Shown here: in pieces, positions 17,761 to 28,090 of the stretch
Numbering within the stretch: position 1 is the stretch's first letter
Layout: the number at the start of each line of letters is the position of its first letter
NCBI RefSeq assembly: GCF_014640175.1
Contig: NZ_BMGL01000010.1
Coordinates: forward strand, 62,001 to 126,000
Direction: 5' to 3'
Origin: Psychroflexus salis
Lineage (GTDB): Bacteria > Bacteroidota > Bacteroidia > Flavobacteriales > Flavobacteriaceae
DNA length: 64,000 nucleotides
Position numbers and translations under genes: made by a program
The notes under the pieces: model-generated
Told to the model about the DNA's origin: nothing
Seen by the model: the letters and a program-made list of their open reading frames with translations, nothing else
The model's database searches: none

Positions 17761-20598
17761 GTGAATAAATATATAAGTCTTTTATTGCTTATTATTCCAT
17801 TTTCTTTGCTTGCCCAAGGTGAAGCCAATAATTGGTATTTTGGAAATAAAGCAGGTGTAAGCTTTAATACAAATCCACCACTAGCTTTAACAAATGCTGA
17901 GATAAACACTATTGAAGGTAGCTCATCTATATCAGATACTTCAGGAAATCTATTGTTTTATACAGATGGTAGAACCGTTTGGGATAAAGAACACAATATT
18001 ATGCCTAATGCAGATTATTTTGGTGGAACAGGCTTATTAGGCGATCCTTCTAGTACAATGAGTGCTTTAATTATTCCCCACCCAGGACAACCTAATTTAT
18101 ATTTCATTTTTACCGTAGATGAACCACATAAAGAAAATGCAAATGCTTACCCTAATCAAGGCCCTGGAGATAATAATGGGTTTCCACTTCCATTTTATGA
18201 TCAAAGAGAGAATTTAACAGTTCCTCAAGCTGATGACGGTTTTAATAACGGGTTAAATTATAGTTTGGTAGATATGTCCTTAAGAAATGGCTTGGGAGAT
18301 GTTGTTGCAGATAATAAAAACATTCACTTAAGAACTTACCAAGAAGAAAATTCAGAACATTTAAAGTATAAATGCTCAGAGAAAGTTACAGCCGTAGCTG
18401 GAGCAGATTGTAACACCATTTGGGTTATTACTCATTTTGTTGAACGGTTTTATGCTTTTTTTATAGATGAAAATGGTATTAATGAAGAGCCTGTTGAATC
18501 TAAACATCCACCAGCTATCGGACTTGAATATTATGGGGAAGCAGCATCGGGCATTTTAAAAGCTTCTCCAAATGGTCAAAAATTAGCTATGGCAACCACA
18601 CAAACAATACCACCACTAGCTATATCTGGGTTTGTAAACCTTTACGATTTTGATAATTTAACAGGAGAAGTAAATAATCCTGTTGAAATATTAAATAATA
18701 TGCGGCCTTATGGAATCGAATTTTCTCCAAATTCTCAAAAAGTTTTTGCAACTATTGGTAACGATATTGCTCAATGGGATTTAAGTAGTGGAAACCCTGC
18801 TGGATCTGTGTTTTTATTAAATACTGGAGAAAATCAATCTTCTTTACAATTTGGACCTGATGGAAAAATATACTCTGCAAGTGGTACTAAACTAAACGTA
18901 ATTAATAATCCAAACGCTTATGGCGAAAACATGAATTATTCATCTTCATTTTTAGAAGGAGCAATTGATTTAGAAGGAAATAATGCTAATGTGGGCTTGC
19001 CAAACTTTTTACAGTCCATATTAAATTCTAGAGTAGATATTGTTGATGGAGATGGGATTGGCAATTCAACTGTTCAAAGCACTATTAGTATTTGCGATGG
19101 TGAAACCTATACCTTAGGTTACGAATATCCTGAAGCTGCTAGCTATCAATGGTACGAAAATGGAGAACCTATACTGGGTGAAACAAGTCCGTTTTTAACT
19201 ATAAGTTTACCTGCTAACGAACAAGCTCCGTTTACTACAGCTTATACTTTAGATATTTTTCCTGAATCTGGAGATTGTAAACTTAGTGGTTTGGCAAATA
19301 CCATTTTTGGTGAAGCCCCAGCAATCGAAAATGCTAGCTTGAGTCAATGCGCTTCGGGCTCTTCTTTTTTTAATTTTAATAATGCTAAAGAAGATTTAAT
19401 TGCACCATCAGCATTAGGAGTAGATGACTTTGAATATGCGTATTTCGAAACATCTGAAGACTTACTTAATTATAATTCTATTCAAAACATCACGAATTAT
19501 GAAAACCTAACTAATCCACAAAATATTATCGTAGAAATTACCAGTAAAGAAACTCGGTGTTCGAGTATTGCAGATTTACAATTAAATGTAATTAATAACG
19601 AAATTGAAGAAACTTTAGAAGTTGAATTAACCGAATGTGATACAAACTTAGATGGTTTTCAGGAATTTAACTTAGAATTAGTAGCCGAACAAACAAATTT
19701 AAATCCTACTAACTTTTATTTGAAAATAAAAGATGCGCTCGAAGATCGAAACAGAATAACCAACACTACTGAATTTAGTAATACAGAAGCTTATGCTCAA
19801 ACTATATATTTTAGAGTTTTAGTAAATGGAAGTTGTAATGTTCTAGGAGTTTTAACATTAAGGGTGCAAGATTTACCTTTCACTTTCGAAGATAAAAAAG
19901 TATTCTACTGCATAGAAGATAGCCCAGACCCAATAACAATTTTTCCCAGTGTGCCCGAAAACGAAATTGATAATTATGAATATTTTTGGACTGCAACTAA
20001 CCAAGAAGGTTATGCTATAGAAGTTAATGAAGCAGCAATTTATCAAGTTCAGGTCACGGCAATTGCTTCGGGTTGTGTATCTACTCAAAACATTAGTGTT
20101 GTAAACACAAGTACAGCTAATTTTCAGGTTCAAATTAAGGATGGAAAAGAAAAGGACAATAGCATTGAAGTAATTCTAGACGAAACTTTCAACACTAATA
20201 ATTTTGAATATTCATTAAACAGTCCGACTGATGTTTATCAAGATTTTCCAGTTTTTCGTAATTTAACACCTGGAAATTATGAAGTATATGTAAGAAACAA
20301 ATTAGGATGTGGAATTTCAAAACGAACTGTTCATGTTGTTGGGGCAATGTTGTTTTTCACTCCAAATAACGATGGAATTAATGATGTTTGGAATTTAGTG
20401 GGCTTGCCTAACAATCAAAATGCTGAGATATATATTTTTGATCGATATGGAAAATTACTCATAAAATTTAATGCTAAAAACTTTCCAGGTTGGGATGGTA
20501 CTTATCATGGAAATTTGATGCCAAATAATGATTATTGGTTCAGAGCAAACTTAGATAATGGCAGAATTATAAAAGGAAACTTTACGCTAAAGCGTTAA
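17761..20598 (+). CDS. T9SS type B sorting domain protein, tandem paralogue 2
   Basis: I start this 945-aa protein at the GTG at 17761 because it gives a clean signal peptide (MNKYISLLLLIIPFSLLAQG); the frame is open back to an ATG at 17680, but that segment contains a -7 promoter box. The domain order matches paralogue 1: propeller-like N-terminal domain (NNWYFGNKAGVSFNTNPP, SISDTSGNLLFYTDGRTV), Ig-like module (YQWYENGEPILGETSP), further modules and a C-terminal type B sorting domain (FFTPNNDGINDVWNLVGLPN ... GNFTLKR). It lies 150 nt after paralogue 1 and clearly arose by tandem duplication. Confidence 0.9.
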   Translation: MNKYISLLLLIIPFSLLAQGEANNWYFGNKAGVSFNTNPPLALTNAEINTIEGSSSISDTSGNLLFYTDGRTVWDKEHNIMPNADYFGGTGLLGDPSSTMSALIIPHPGQPNLYFIFTVDEPHKENANAYPNQGPGDNNGFPLPFYDQRENLTVPQADDGFNNGLNYSLVDMSLRNGLGDVVADNKNIHLRTYQEENSEHLKYKCSEKVTAVAGADCNTIWVITHFVERFYAFFIDENGINEEPVESKHPPAIGLEYYGEAASGILKASPNGQKLAMATTQTIPPLAISGFVNLYDFDNLTGEVNNPVEILNNMRPYGIEFSPNSQKVFATIGNDIAQWDLSSGNPAGSVFLLNTGENQSSLQFGPDGKIYSASGTKLNVINNPNAYGENMNYSSSFLEGAIDLEGNNANVGLPNFLQSILNSRVDIVDGDGIGNSTVQSTISICDGETYTLGYEYPEAASYQWYENGEPILGETSPFLTISLPANEQAPFTTAYTLDIFPESGDCKLSGLANTIFGEAPAIENASLSQCASGSSFFNFNNAKEDLIAPSALGVDDFEYAYFETSEDLLNYNSIQNITNYENLTNPQNIIVEITSKETRCSSIADLQLNVINNEIEETLEVELTECDTNLDGFQEFNLELVAEQTNLNPTNFYLKIKDALEDRNRITNTTEFSNTEAYAQTIYFRVLVNGSCNVLGVLTLRVQDLPFTFEDKKVFYCIEDSPDPITIFPSVPENEIDNYEYFWTATNQEGYAIEVNEAAIYQVQVTAIASGCVSTQNISVVNTSTANFQVQIKDGKEKDNSIEVILDETFNTNNFEYSLNSPTDVYQDFPVFRNLTPGNYEVYVRNKLGCGISKRTVHVVGAMLFFTPNNDGINDVWNLVGLPNNQNAEIYIFDRYGKLLIKFNAKNFPGWDGTYHGNLMPNNDYWFRANLDNGRIIKGNFTLKR

Positions 20599-20684
20599 AA
20601 GCAAATTTAGAAGCAGTAAAGCTTAGAGATAGTATTATTATTTGTTAAAATGTCTCGTAAACTTAACTGTATTGTTAATTATAT

Positions 20685-20692
20685 TATTTTTG
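20685..20692 (+). promoter_or_regulatory. -7 box TATTTTTG 9 nt before a TTG start
   Basis: TATTTTTG fits TAnnTTTG and is followed after exactly 9 nt by the TTG start at 20702, the same geometry as for the preceding paralogue at 17744/17761. Confidence 0.45.
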
Positions 20693-20701
20693 AATTAAAA
20701 A

Positions 20702-23581
20702 TTGAAACTTCTCTATTTTATTGTTGTTTGTCTTTTTTTATCTACACAGATTAATGCACAAGGCGAAGCTAATAATTGGTATTTCGGCAGTAATGCTGGT
20801 ATAACATTTAATACCAATCCACCTTCGGCCGTTTTTGATGGTCAGCTAAATACATTAGAAGGCTGTTCATCTATTTCAGATACAGGCGGAAACCTACTCT
20901 TTTATACAGATGGGCGTACAATTTGGGACAAAAACCATGATATTATGCCCAATGCAGATTATTTTGGAGGTACTGGTTTACATGGCGACCCATCAAGCAC
21001 TTCAAGTGGTTTAATTGTGCCACATCCAACAAACACTGATATTTATTTTGTTTTTACGGTAGATGAACCACATCAAGATAATGCAAATGCTTATCCCAAT
21101 CAAGGTCCAGCCGACCAAATCGGAAATCCGATTCCTAATTATGAAGAAGGTGAACAATATACCGTTCCTGAAGAAGACGATGGTTTTAACAACGGATTAA
21201 ATTATAGCATTGTAGATATTAGCCTTAGAAATGGTCTTGGCGATGTTGTACAGGGAGAACGAAACAATCCGCTAATTACCTACGATGAAAATAATTTCAG
21301 CAATCAATCCTATAAATGTGCAGAAAAAATTACTGCTGTAATTGGTGCGGACTGCGAAACCATTTGGTTAATAACACATTTCATTAATAACTTTTATGCT
21401 TTTTTAATTGATGAAGATGGAGTTAATGAAAATCCAGTAATTTCTCAATTAGCCCCTACTATCGGTCTTGCTGGTTACCGAAGAAATGCCTTAGGTTATT
21501 TGAAAGCATCTCCCGATGCCGAAAGATTACTCATGGCGAACACACAAACAGCCAATACAGGCAATGCAAATGGAAATGTTTATTTGTACGATTTCGATAA
21601 TGCTACAGGAATAGTTTCTAACCCATTGCAGTTAATTAACAACATTAGACCTTATGGAGTTGAATTTTCACCTGATTCAAAAAAGGCTTATGCAACTTCA
21701 TCTATCGGTCAAGAAAATGCTTTAATTTATCAATGGGATTTAAATGCAGACGATATTTCTAGTTCTATTTACACCCAACTTACTGCCATGCTTCAAGCAA
21801 CTGCTATACAATTAGGGCCAAACGGTAAAATTTATACACCACAAATTTCAACTGCAAGATTAAACGTTATTAATAATCCAAACGAACTTGGTGAAAACAT
21901 GAATTATTCCAGTTCAACTTTAAACGGTGCAATTGCTTTACAAGGTTTTCCAGCATATTTTGGACTACCACCATTTATTCAATCAATTTTTACATCAAGA
22001 GTTGATATTATTACTGATGTATCCGAATCTAATGATCAGAATTTCATCATTGAAACTGAATTAAATTTGTGCGGAAGCGAAACCTACACTTTAGGATTTG
22101 ATTACGAAGAACCTGCAACTTACCAGTGGTTTGAAAATGGACAAGCTCTAGATGGTGAGACAAGCCCAAATTTAGAAATAAGTTTGTCAGCTACTCTAAT
22201 AGCACCTTACGAAACAGCTTACACTTTAGAAATTTTTCCAGAAAATGGAGAATGTAAATTAAGTGGTATTGCTAATGTTGTTTTTGGCGAAGTTCCTTCG
22301 CTCGATGATGCTACACTAGTACAATGTGTTAACGATTTCGATAACCAAACTGCAGTTTTTAATCTGAATAATGCAAGAGCAGATTTTATTACAAATACCG
22401 ATTTAGCAGTAAATGATTTTGAATATCAGTTTTTTGAAACTGAAGATGATTTTGAAAATGAAACTCCAATTGAAGCAATTTCAAATTATGAAAACACTTC
22501 AAACCCCCAAACTATTATTGCTAAAATAATTAATACCTTTACACGTTGTTCTACTACAGTTAACCTAACTCTAATAGTCGATGATGTAGAAGGCACCGAA
22601 GAAATAGACTTATTTGTTTGCGACGATAATTTAAATGGCATACAAGAATTTAATTTAGAATTAGCTGCTAATGAAACTAGCTTCACACCTACTTCATTTT
22701 ATAGAAGTATAAATGATGCCTTGCAAGATGTAGATAGAATAAATAATACAACCAATTTTATTAATACAGAGCCTTATTTGCAAACCATTTATTTTAGAAC
22801 TTCCGAAGGTGATGGCTGTGGCATTCTTGGTATTCTAGATTTAAGGGTTAATAATTTACCATTTGAATTTGATGACCAGCAAGTTTTTTATTGTGTAGAA
22901 GATAGCCCTAATCCAATTCAGATTGCTCCTAGCGTGCCTGAAAACATAATCAACAATTATGAATATTTTTGGCCAGCCACAAATCAAGAAACTTTTGCAA
23001 TTAATGTGAATGAAACGGGTACTTATCAAGTTTTAGTAACTGAAATTGCAACAGGTTGTTCTTCTCTTCAAAATATAATCGTATCCAATTCTGGTTTACC
23101 ATCTTTCAATGTTTTGGTAGATGATGGCGACGAAGAAGCCAATAGCCTTTTTATTGAAATAAATGAAAATGATAGTCTTGGAGATTACGAATTTGCAATA
23201 GAAGATCCTAGCGGTCCTTACTCCGATAATAGACTTTATGAAGATTTACCTCCCGGTTTTTACGATGTGTTTATTCGCGATAAAAATGGTTGTGGTATTG
23301 CTAAACGAACCGTCGGTTTAATCGGATTAAGACAATTTTTTACGCCCAATAACGATGGAATAAACGACACTTGGAATGTGGCAGGTTTATCAGCAAACCG
23401 TAATGCTATAGTACGTATTTTCGATCGCTTTGGTAAATTACTTATCCAATTTACTGCACAAAATCGCCCTGGTTGGGACGGCACTTACAATGGTAAACTC
23501 ATGCCGAATAATGATTATTGGTATGCGGTAGAGGTAGACGATGGCAGAGTTTTAACAGGTAATTTTACGTTAAAACGCTAA
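20702..23581 (+). CDS. T9SS type B sorting domain protein, tandem paralogue 3
   Basis: This 959-aa protein starts at a TTG that gives MKLLYFIVVCLFLSTQINAQ, a typical signal peptide. It shares all landmarks with paralogues 1 and 2: NNWYFGSNAGITFNTNPP, LEGCSSISDTGGNLLFYTDG, SSGLIVPHPTN, KCAEKITAVIGADCETIW, FIQSIFTSRVDI, the YQWFENGQALDGETSP Ig-like module and the terminal sorting domain (FFTPNNDGINDTWNVAGLSA ... GNFTLKR). Cysteine pairs recur at the same places in all three (for example LFVCDDNLNGIQEFNLELA). Type B domains act without the type A hydrolysis and anchoring route, so the protein may be released or held by a partner. Confidence 0.9.
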   Translation: MKLLYFIVVCLFLSTQINAQGEANNWYFGSNAGITFNTNPPSAVFDGQLNTLEGCSSISDTGGNLLFYTDGRTIWDKNHDIMPNADYFGGTGLHGDPSSTSSGLIVPHPTNTDIYFVFTVDEPHQDNANAYPNQGPADQIGNPIPNYEEGEQYTVPEEDDGFNNGLNYSIVDISLRNGLGDVVQGERNNPLITYDENNFSNQSYKCAEKITAVIGADCETIWLITHFINNFYAFLIDEDGVNENPVISQLAPTIGLAGYRRNALGYLKASPDAERLLMANTQTANTGNANGNVYLYDFDNATGIVSNPLQLINNIRPYGVEFSPDSKKAYATSSIGQENALIYQWDLNADDISSSIYTQLTAMLQATAIQLGPNGKIYTPQISTARLNVINNPNELGENMNYSSSTLNGAIALQGFPAYFGLPPFIQSIFTSRVDIITDVSESNDQNFIIETELNLCGSETYTLGFDYEEPATYQWFENGQALDGETSPNLEISLSATLIAPYETAYTLEIFPENGECKLSGIANVVFGEVPSLDDATLVQCVNDFDNQTAVFNLNNARADFITNTDLAVNDFEYQFFETEDDFENETPIEAISNYENTSNPQTIIAKIINTFTRCSTTVNLTLIVDDVEGTEEIDLFVCDDNLNGIQEFNLELAANETSFTPTSFYRSINDALQDVDRINNTTNFINTEPYLQTIYFRTSEGDGCGILGILDLRVNNLPFEFDDQQVFYCVEDSPNPIQIAPSVPENIINNYEYFWPATNQETFAINVNETGTYQVLVTEIATGCSSLQNIIVSNSGLPSFNVLVDDGDEEANSLFIEINENDSLGDYEFAIEDPSGPYSDNRLYEDLPPGFYDVFIRDKNGCGIAKRTVGLIGLRQFFTPNNDGINDTWNVAGLSANRNAIVRIFDRFGKLLIQFTAQNRPGWDGTYNGKLMPNNDYWYAVEVDDGRVLTGNFTLKR

Positions 23582-23637
23582 TTTTTATCTTCCTTAAACC
23601 ATTTGTTAATACTGCAGTCATTACTAGTATTAGATTG

Positions 23638-23645
23638 TATTTTTG
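23638..23645 (+). promoter_or_regulatory. -7 box TATTTTTG upstream of the fourth T9SS gene
   Basis: TATTTTTG fits TAnnTTTG and lies 22 nt before the TTG start at 23668. A second match (TAGCTTTG, 23663-23670) overlaps the start codon itself and cannot drive this gene from that start. Confidence 0.35.
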
Positions 23646-23667
23646 CCCCTAAAATATTCGTGTAGCT

Positions 23668-26040
23668 TTGAAGCATTTTTTATTTCTATTTTTAGCCTTA
23701 TTCACTTTGTGTAATCATGCTCAATTTATTGAAGCTGATCATACGGCTTTTTCAGACCAATTGCTAATTGAAGAAGTATTATTCGATAACTCCAATTGTG
23801 TTGAAGACATTCAAATCATCAATACTGTTTCTGCTAATTTTCAAGATGGAATGAAAAGCTATGGCTATTTTTCAACTCCTTCTAACTCTACTTTTCCTTT
23901 TGAACAAGGTATTGTTTTAAGCACTGGAAGATTAGACAATACCGAAGGTCCTAATTCTTCTTTAAGCGATGATGATGCAGATAATTGGGGCGAAGATTTA
24001 GATTTAAGAAACGCCTTGAATATTCCTGACAACGAAGTGCTGACTAACGCAACTAGCATTACTTTTACATTTACCCCTAAAGCTAGTCAATTGAGTTTCG
24101 ACTACATTTTTGCTTCAGAAGAGTATCAAGAAAATAATGCTAATACGTGTATTTTTTCAGATGTTTTTGCTTTTTTAATTCGCCCGATGGAAAATGGACA
24201 AGCAATTTCTCCCTATCAAAATATTGCAGTTGTGCCCAATACTAATATTCCTGTAAAAGTAACCACAGTTCGACCTGAAATCCCAAACGGATGCCCAGCT
24301 GAAAATGAAGAGTGGTTTGGACAGTTTAATCAATCTGGTGGTGCGGCAGCTGTTTCTCCAACAAATTTTAATGGACAAACTCAGGTTCTTACAGCTATAG
24401 CTGAAGTTATTCCTAACCAAACCTACGAAGTAAAATTAGTTATTGCAGATGAAGCTAATTACCGATATGATTCGGCTGTTTTTTTAGAAGGCGGAAGCTT
24501 CGAAGTTGGGGTAAATTTAGGTTTAGACCGAACAAACGATAGAGCTATTTGCGAAGGAGATGAAGCTTTATTAGACGTAAGTGAAGATAATCCAACGGCA
24601 GTAAATTGGTTTTTTAATGGAAATTTAATTCAACAAAATCAAGATACTTTAAGTGTTTCTGAAGCAAATTTTGGAGCTGGCACTTATGCTGTTGAAGCTA
24701 CCTTAGCCAATGGCTGCATCGCTACTGATGAAATTGAAGTGGAGTTTCAAAGTAATGCACAACCCGATCCGTTTAGTATTGTTACTTGTGGTGAAGCAAA
24801 CGACTTAGATGTAACTTACAACTTAACCGATATAGAAAATGAAGTCGATGCGCTTCCTAATAATTTTAATATTAAGGATTTTTATTTAACTGAAGCAGAT
24901 GCTATCATTGAAACAAATGCGATTGATAACCCTACTTCTTTTTCACCAAATACTCAAAACTTCGATGTATTTGTTCGTTTAGAAAATATTGGCGGCTGTG
25001 AGCTTATTGTTCCCATTATTCTTCAAAATAACGCATTTGAATTTGATGGTCTTCGCTTCACAGAATGTCCAGACCCTTCTGTAAATGAACTTTCATTCAA
25101 TACAGGTCAAATTCGAAATTCTATTCTTAATTTAATCGGAGAACAAGTAGATCAAGTTGCTATTTTTCCTTCTAGATTTGATGCTCTACAAAATGCTAAT
25201 GAAGTTTTAGCCGATAATTTTTCAATTGATATAGCAAACTTTCCTCAAACTTATTACGCGCGTTTGCAAAATCCTGGCGAATGTCAAGGCTTAGTTCCTA
25301 TAGAATTAAATGTAATTGATAGACCAGAATTCGAAAACACAACTACAAATCTAATTTTATGTAGGCAAGACGAAACATTGACTTTAAACCCAAGATTGAT
25401 TAATGGAAATGAAAATGTGCAATTTGAATGGAATACAGGTGAAACTTCACAAAATATAACGCTTTCAAATGCTGGAACTTATACCTTAACAGCTACAAAA
25501 ACTTCAATAAATGAAGGTGAATCCATTACTTGTAGTAATCAAATTTCATTTACTGTAGAATTGGTAGGTATAGAAAGTATTCAAGTGCAAATCATAGGTA
25601 ATCCAAACCAAACACAAACCGCAATAATTGAAGCTTTTCCTGATGGCGATTATTTGTATTCCTTAAATTCTACAAGTCAATTTCAAGAAAATAATGTATT
25701 CGATATCAATCAAGTAGACAATGTTGTTTATATCCAAGATACAAGTGGATGCGGAATTGTAGCTCGTTCATTTACGGTAATTGATTTGCCCGAGTTTTTT
25801 ACACCAAATAACGACGGAATTAATGATGCATGGCAACCACGTGGAATTCAAAATGAAAATGCAAATCTAAAATCAGTTCAAATATTCGATCGTTTTGGAA
25901 AATTGATGATTAATTTTGGACCTGGTGGAAAATGGGATGGCACTTATAATGGTAAACCCGTTCCGCCCAACGATTATTGGTATAAAGTAAATTTTAGAGA
26001 TGGCCGAGTTTTTACAGGAAACATAACCTTAAAGCGTTAA
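23668..26040 (+). CDS. Choice-of-anchor L domain protein with T9SS type B sorting domain
   Basis: This 790-aa exported protein starts at a TTG giving MKHFLFLFLALFTLCNHAQ. The N-terminal domain (about 50-275) carries the choice-of-anchor L pattern: PFEQGIVLSTGRLDNTEGPN, LSFDYIFASEEYQENNANT, FAFLIRP and YEVKLVIADEANYRYDSAVF. Beta-sandwich modules follow, one with FEWNTGETSQNITLSNAGTY. The final 80 residues are the type B sorting domain (FFTPNNDGINDAWQPRGIQN ... GNITLKR). It differs in its N-terminal half from the three preceding paralogues but shares their tail. UvrB begins 2 nt after its stop. Confidence 0.9.
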   Translation: MKHFLFLFLALFTLCNHAQFIEADHTAFSDQLLIEEVLFDNSNCVEDIQIINTVSANFQDGMKSYGYFSTPSNSTFPFEQGIVLSTGRLDNTEGPNSSLSDDDADNWGEDLDLRNALNIPDNEVLTNATSITFTFTPKASQLSFDYIFASEEYQENNANTCIFSDVFAFLIRPMENGQAISPYQNIAVVPNTNIPVKVTTVRPEIPNGCPAENEEWFGQFNQSGGAAAVSPTNFNGQTQVLTAIAEVIPNQTYEVKLVIADEANYRYDSAVFLEGGSFEVGVNLGLDRTNDRAICEGDEALLDVSEDNPTAVNWFFNGNLIQQNQDTLSVSEANFGAGTYAVEATLANGCIATDEIEVEFQSNAQPDPFSIVTCGEANDLDVTYNLTDIENEVDALPNNFNIKDFYLTEADAIIETNAIDNPTSFSPNTQNFDVFVRLENIGGCELIVPIILQNNAFEFDGLRFTECPDPSVNELSFNTGQIRNSILNLIGEQVDQVAIFPSRFDALQNANEVLADNFSIDIANFPQTYYARLQNPGECQGLVPIELNVIDRPEFENTTTNLILCRQDETLTLNPRLINGNENVQFEWNTGETSQNITLSNAGTYTLTATKTSINEGESITCSNQISFTVELVGIESIQVQIIGNPNQTQTAIIEAFPDGDYLYSLNSTSQFQENNVFDINQVDNVVYIQDTSGCGIVARSFTVIDLPEFFTPNNDGINDAWQPRGIQNENANLKSVQIFDRFGKLMINFGPGGKWDGTYNGKPVPPNDYWYKVNFRDGRVFTGNITLKR

Positions 26041-26042
26041 AC

Positions 26043-28046
26043 ATGAAGTTTGAATTGAAATCTGAATTTAAACCTACTGGCGACCAACCTTCAGCCATCA
26101 AAAAACTAACCGATGGTTTACTTGCTAATGAGACTTACCAAACTTTACTCGGAGTTACAGGTTCGGGTAAAACCTTTACGGTGGCAAATGTGGTACAAGA
26201 AGTGCAAAAACCAACTTTAGTTTTGGCGCATAACAAAACCTTAGCCGCACAATTATATGCAGAATTCAAGGCTTTTTTTCCTGAAAACGCAGTAGAATAT
26301 TTTGTTTCCTACTACGATTATTATCAACCTGAAGCTTATATTCCATCTAGTGGAACCTATATAGAAAAAGATCTTTCTATAAATGAAGAAATAGAAAAAT
26401 TGAGATTAAGCACCACTTCTTCCCTACTCTCTGGCCGTAGAGATGTATTGGTAGTTGCTTCGGTTAGTTGTTTATATGGAATTGGAAATCCAGCTGAATT
26501 TCAAAAAAACGTAATTAATATTGAAGTTGATCAAGAAATTTCAAGAACGCACTTGTTACGAAGATTAGTACAAAGTTTATATTCCCGTACTGAAGCTCAA
26601 TTTAACCACGGAAACTTCAGAATTAAAGGTGATACCTTAGATGTTTTTCCAGGCTATGCTGACCATGCGTACCGCATTCACTTTTTTGGTGATGAAATTG
26701 AAGAAATTGAAGCTTTCGATCCGCAAACTAATGAGATTAGGGCGAAATACGATAAATTAAATATTTATCCAGCCAATATATTTGTAACTTCTCCTGATGT
26801 CTTAAACCAAGCCATCGACCAAATTGCCATAGATTTAGGAAAACAAATAGAGTATTTCAAAGAAATTGGGAAACCACTTGAAGCTAAACGAATTGAAGAA
26901 CGCACAAATTTCGATTTAGAAATGATAAAAGAATTGGGCTATTGCAGCGGAATTGAAAATTATTCGCGCTATTTAGATGGTAGAAAACCAGGTACTCGCC
27001 CATTCTGCTTACTAGATTATTTTCCAGACGATTATTTAATGATTGTAGACGAAAGTCACGTTACGATTTCGCAAGTTGGTGCCATGTTCGGCGGCGATCG
27101 CTCTCGAAAAGAAAATTTGGTAGAATATGGTTTTCGTTTACCAGCTGCAATGGATAACCGACCTTTAAAACTAGAAGAATTTGAAGCACTCCAAAATCAG
27201 GTGATTTATGTAAGTGCAACTCCAGCCGATTATGAGCTTCGAAAAACTGAAGGAGTTTATGTGGAGCAAGTTATTCGTCCTACAGGTTTACTCGATCCTG
27301 TTATTGAAGTAAAACCTAGTCAAAATCAAATAGACGATTTAATTGAAGAGATCGATATTCGTGTAAAAAAAGACCAACGTATTTTAGTAACGACCTTGAC
27401 CAAGCGAATGGCAGAAGAATTAACAAAATACTTATCTCGTATAGACATCAGAACGCGCTATATACATAGTGATATCGACACTTTAGAACGTGTAGAAATC
27501 ATGACTGATTTACGTAAAGGTTTGTTTGATGTTTTAGTTGGTGTTAATTTGTTGCGGGAAGGATTAGATTTACCCGAAGTTTCGTTGGTGGCGATTTTAG
27601 ATGCTGATAAAGAAGGCTTTTTAAGAAGTAACCGAACCTTAACCCAAACCATAGGCCGTGCAGCAAGAAATATTGAAGGAAAAGCAATTTTGTATGCTGA
27701 TAAAATTACGGACAGTATGCAAAAAACCATCGATGAAACGAAATATCGCCGAAACAAACAAATAAGTTATAACAAAGCGAATAACATTACGCCTACAGCC
27801 TTAAATAAATCTATTACAACTACTTTCAATAAAAAACCTGAACCTTATAAAATTGAAACTACACCTAATTTAGCCGCTGCTGAAGAAGCTGCCGAAGATT
27901 ATAACATCAAAGATTTCGATTCACAGATTAGAAAAGTGCGTAAAGCTATGGAAAAAGCAGCGAAAGATTTAGACTTTATGGAAGCAGCTAAATACCGCGA
28001 CCAACTAAAAATGTTAGAAGAAAAGAAGGCGGAATTAGACATTTAA
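26043..28046 (+). CDS. uvrB: Excinuclease ABC subunit B
   Basis: This 667-aa nucleotide excision repair helicase has every landmark of UvrB: Walker A (GVTGSGKTFT, about 39-48), the beta-hairpin region (YDYYQPEAYIP), DESH Walker B (IVDESHVTISQVG), motif V/VI (GVNLLREGLDLPEVSLVAIL, TQTIGRAARN) and a C-terminal UVR domain that contacts UvrC (KAMEKAAKDLDFMEAAKYRD). UvrB receives damaged DNA from UvrA and positions UvrC for incision. The length is normal. It begins 2 nt after the last T9SS gene with no room for its own promoter, so it may depend on upstream transcription or an internal promoter. Confidence 0.97.
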   Translation: MKFELKSEFKPTGDQPSAIKKLTDGLLANETYQTLLGVTGSGKTFTVANVVQEVQKPTLVLAHNKTLAAQLYAEFKAFFPENAVEYFVSYYDYYQPEAYIPSSGTYIEKDLSINEEIEKLRLSTTSSLLSGRRDVLVVASVSCLYGIGNPAEFQKNVINIEVDQEISRTHLLRRLVQSLYSRTEAQFNHGNFRIKGDTLDVFPGYADHAYRIHFFGDEIEEIEAFDPQTNEIRAKYDKLNIYPANIFVTSPDVLNQAIDQIAIDLGKQIEYFKEIGKPLEAKRIEERTNFDLEMIKELGYCSGIENYSRYLDGRKPGTRPFCLLDYFPDDYLMIVDESHVTISQVGAMFGGDRSRKENLVEYGFRLPAAMDNRPLKLEEFEALQNQVIYVSATPADYELRKTEGVYVEQVIRPTGLLDPVIEVKPSQNQIDDLIEEIDIRVKKDQRILVTTLTKRMAEELTKYLSRIDIRTRYIHSDIDTLERVEIMTDLRKGLFDVLVGVNLLREGLDLPEVSLVAILDADKEGFLRSNRTLTQTIGRAARNIEGKAILYADKITDSMQKTIDETKYRRNKQISYNKANNITPTALNKSITTTFNKKPEPYKIETTPNLAAAEEAAEDYNIKDFDSQIRKVRKAMEKAAKDLDFMEAAKYRDQLKMLEEKKAELDI

Positions 28047-28090
28047 GTCATCACTGAGTTTTTTAAATTCAAATGAAAAATTTATTCTAG

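Noticed and set aside
23663-23670. TAGCTTTG as the promoter -7 box of the fourth T9SS gene
   Set aside because: It overlaps the TTG start codon that gives the signal peptide, so a transcript from it would lack that start. TATTTTTG at 23638-23645 fits better.
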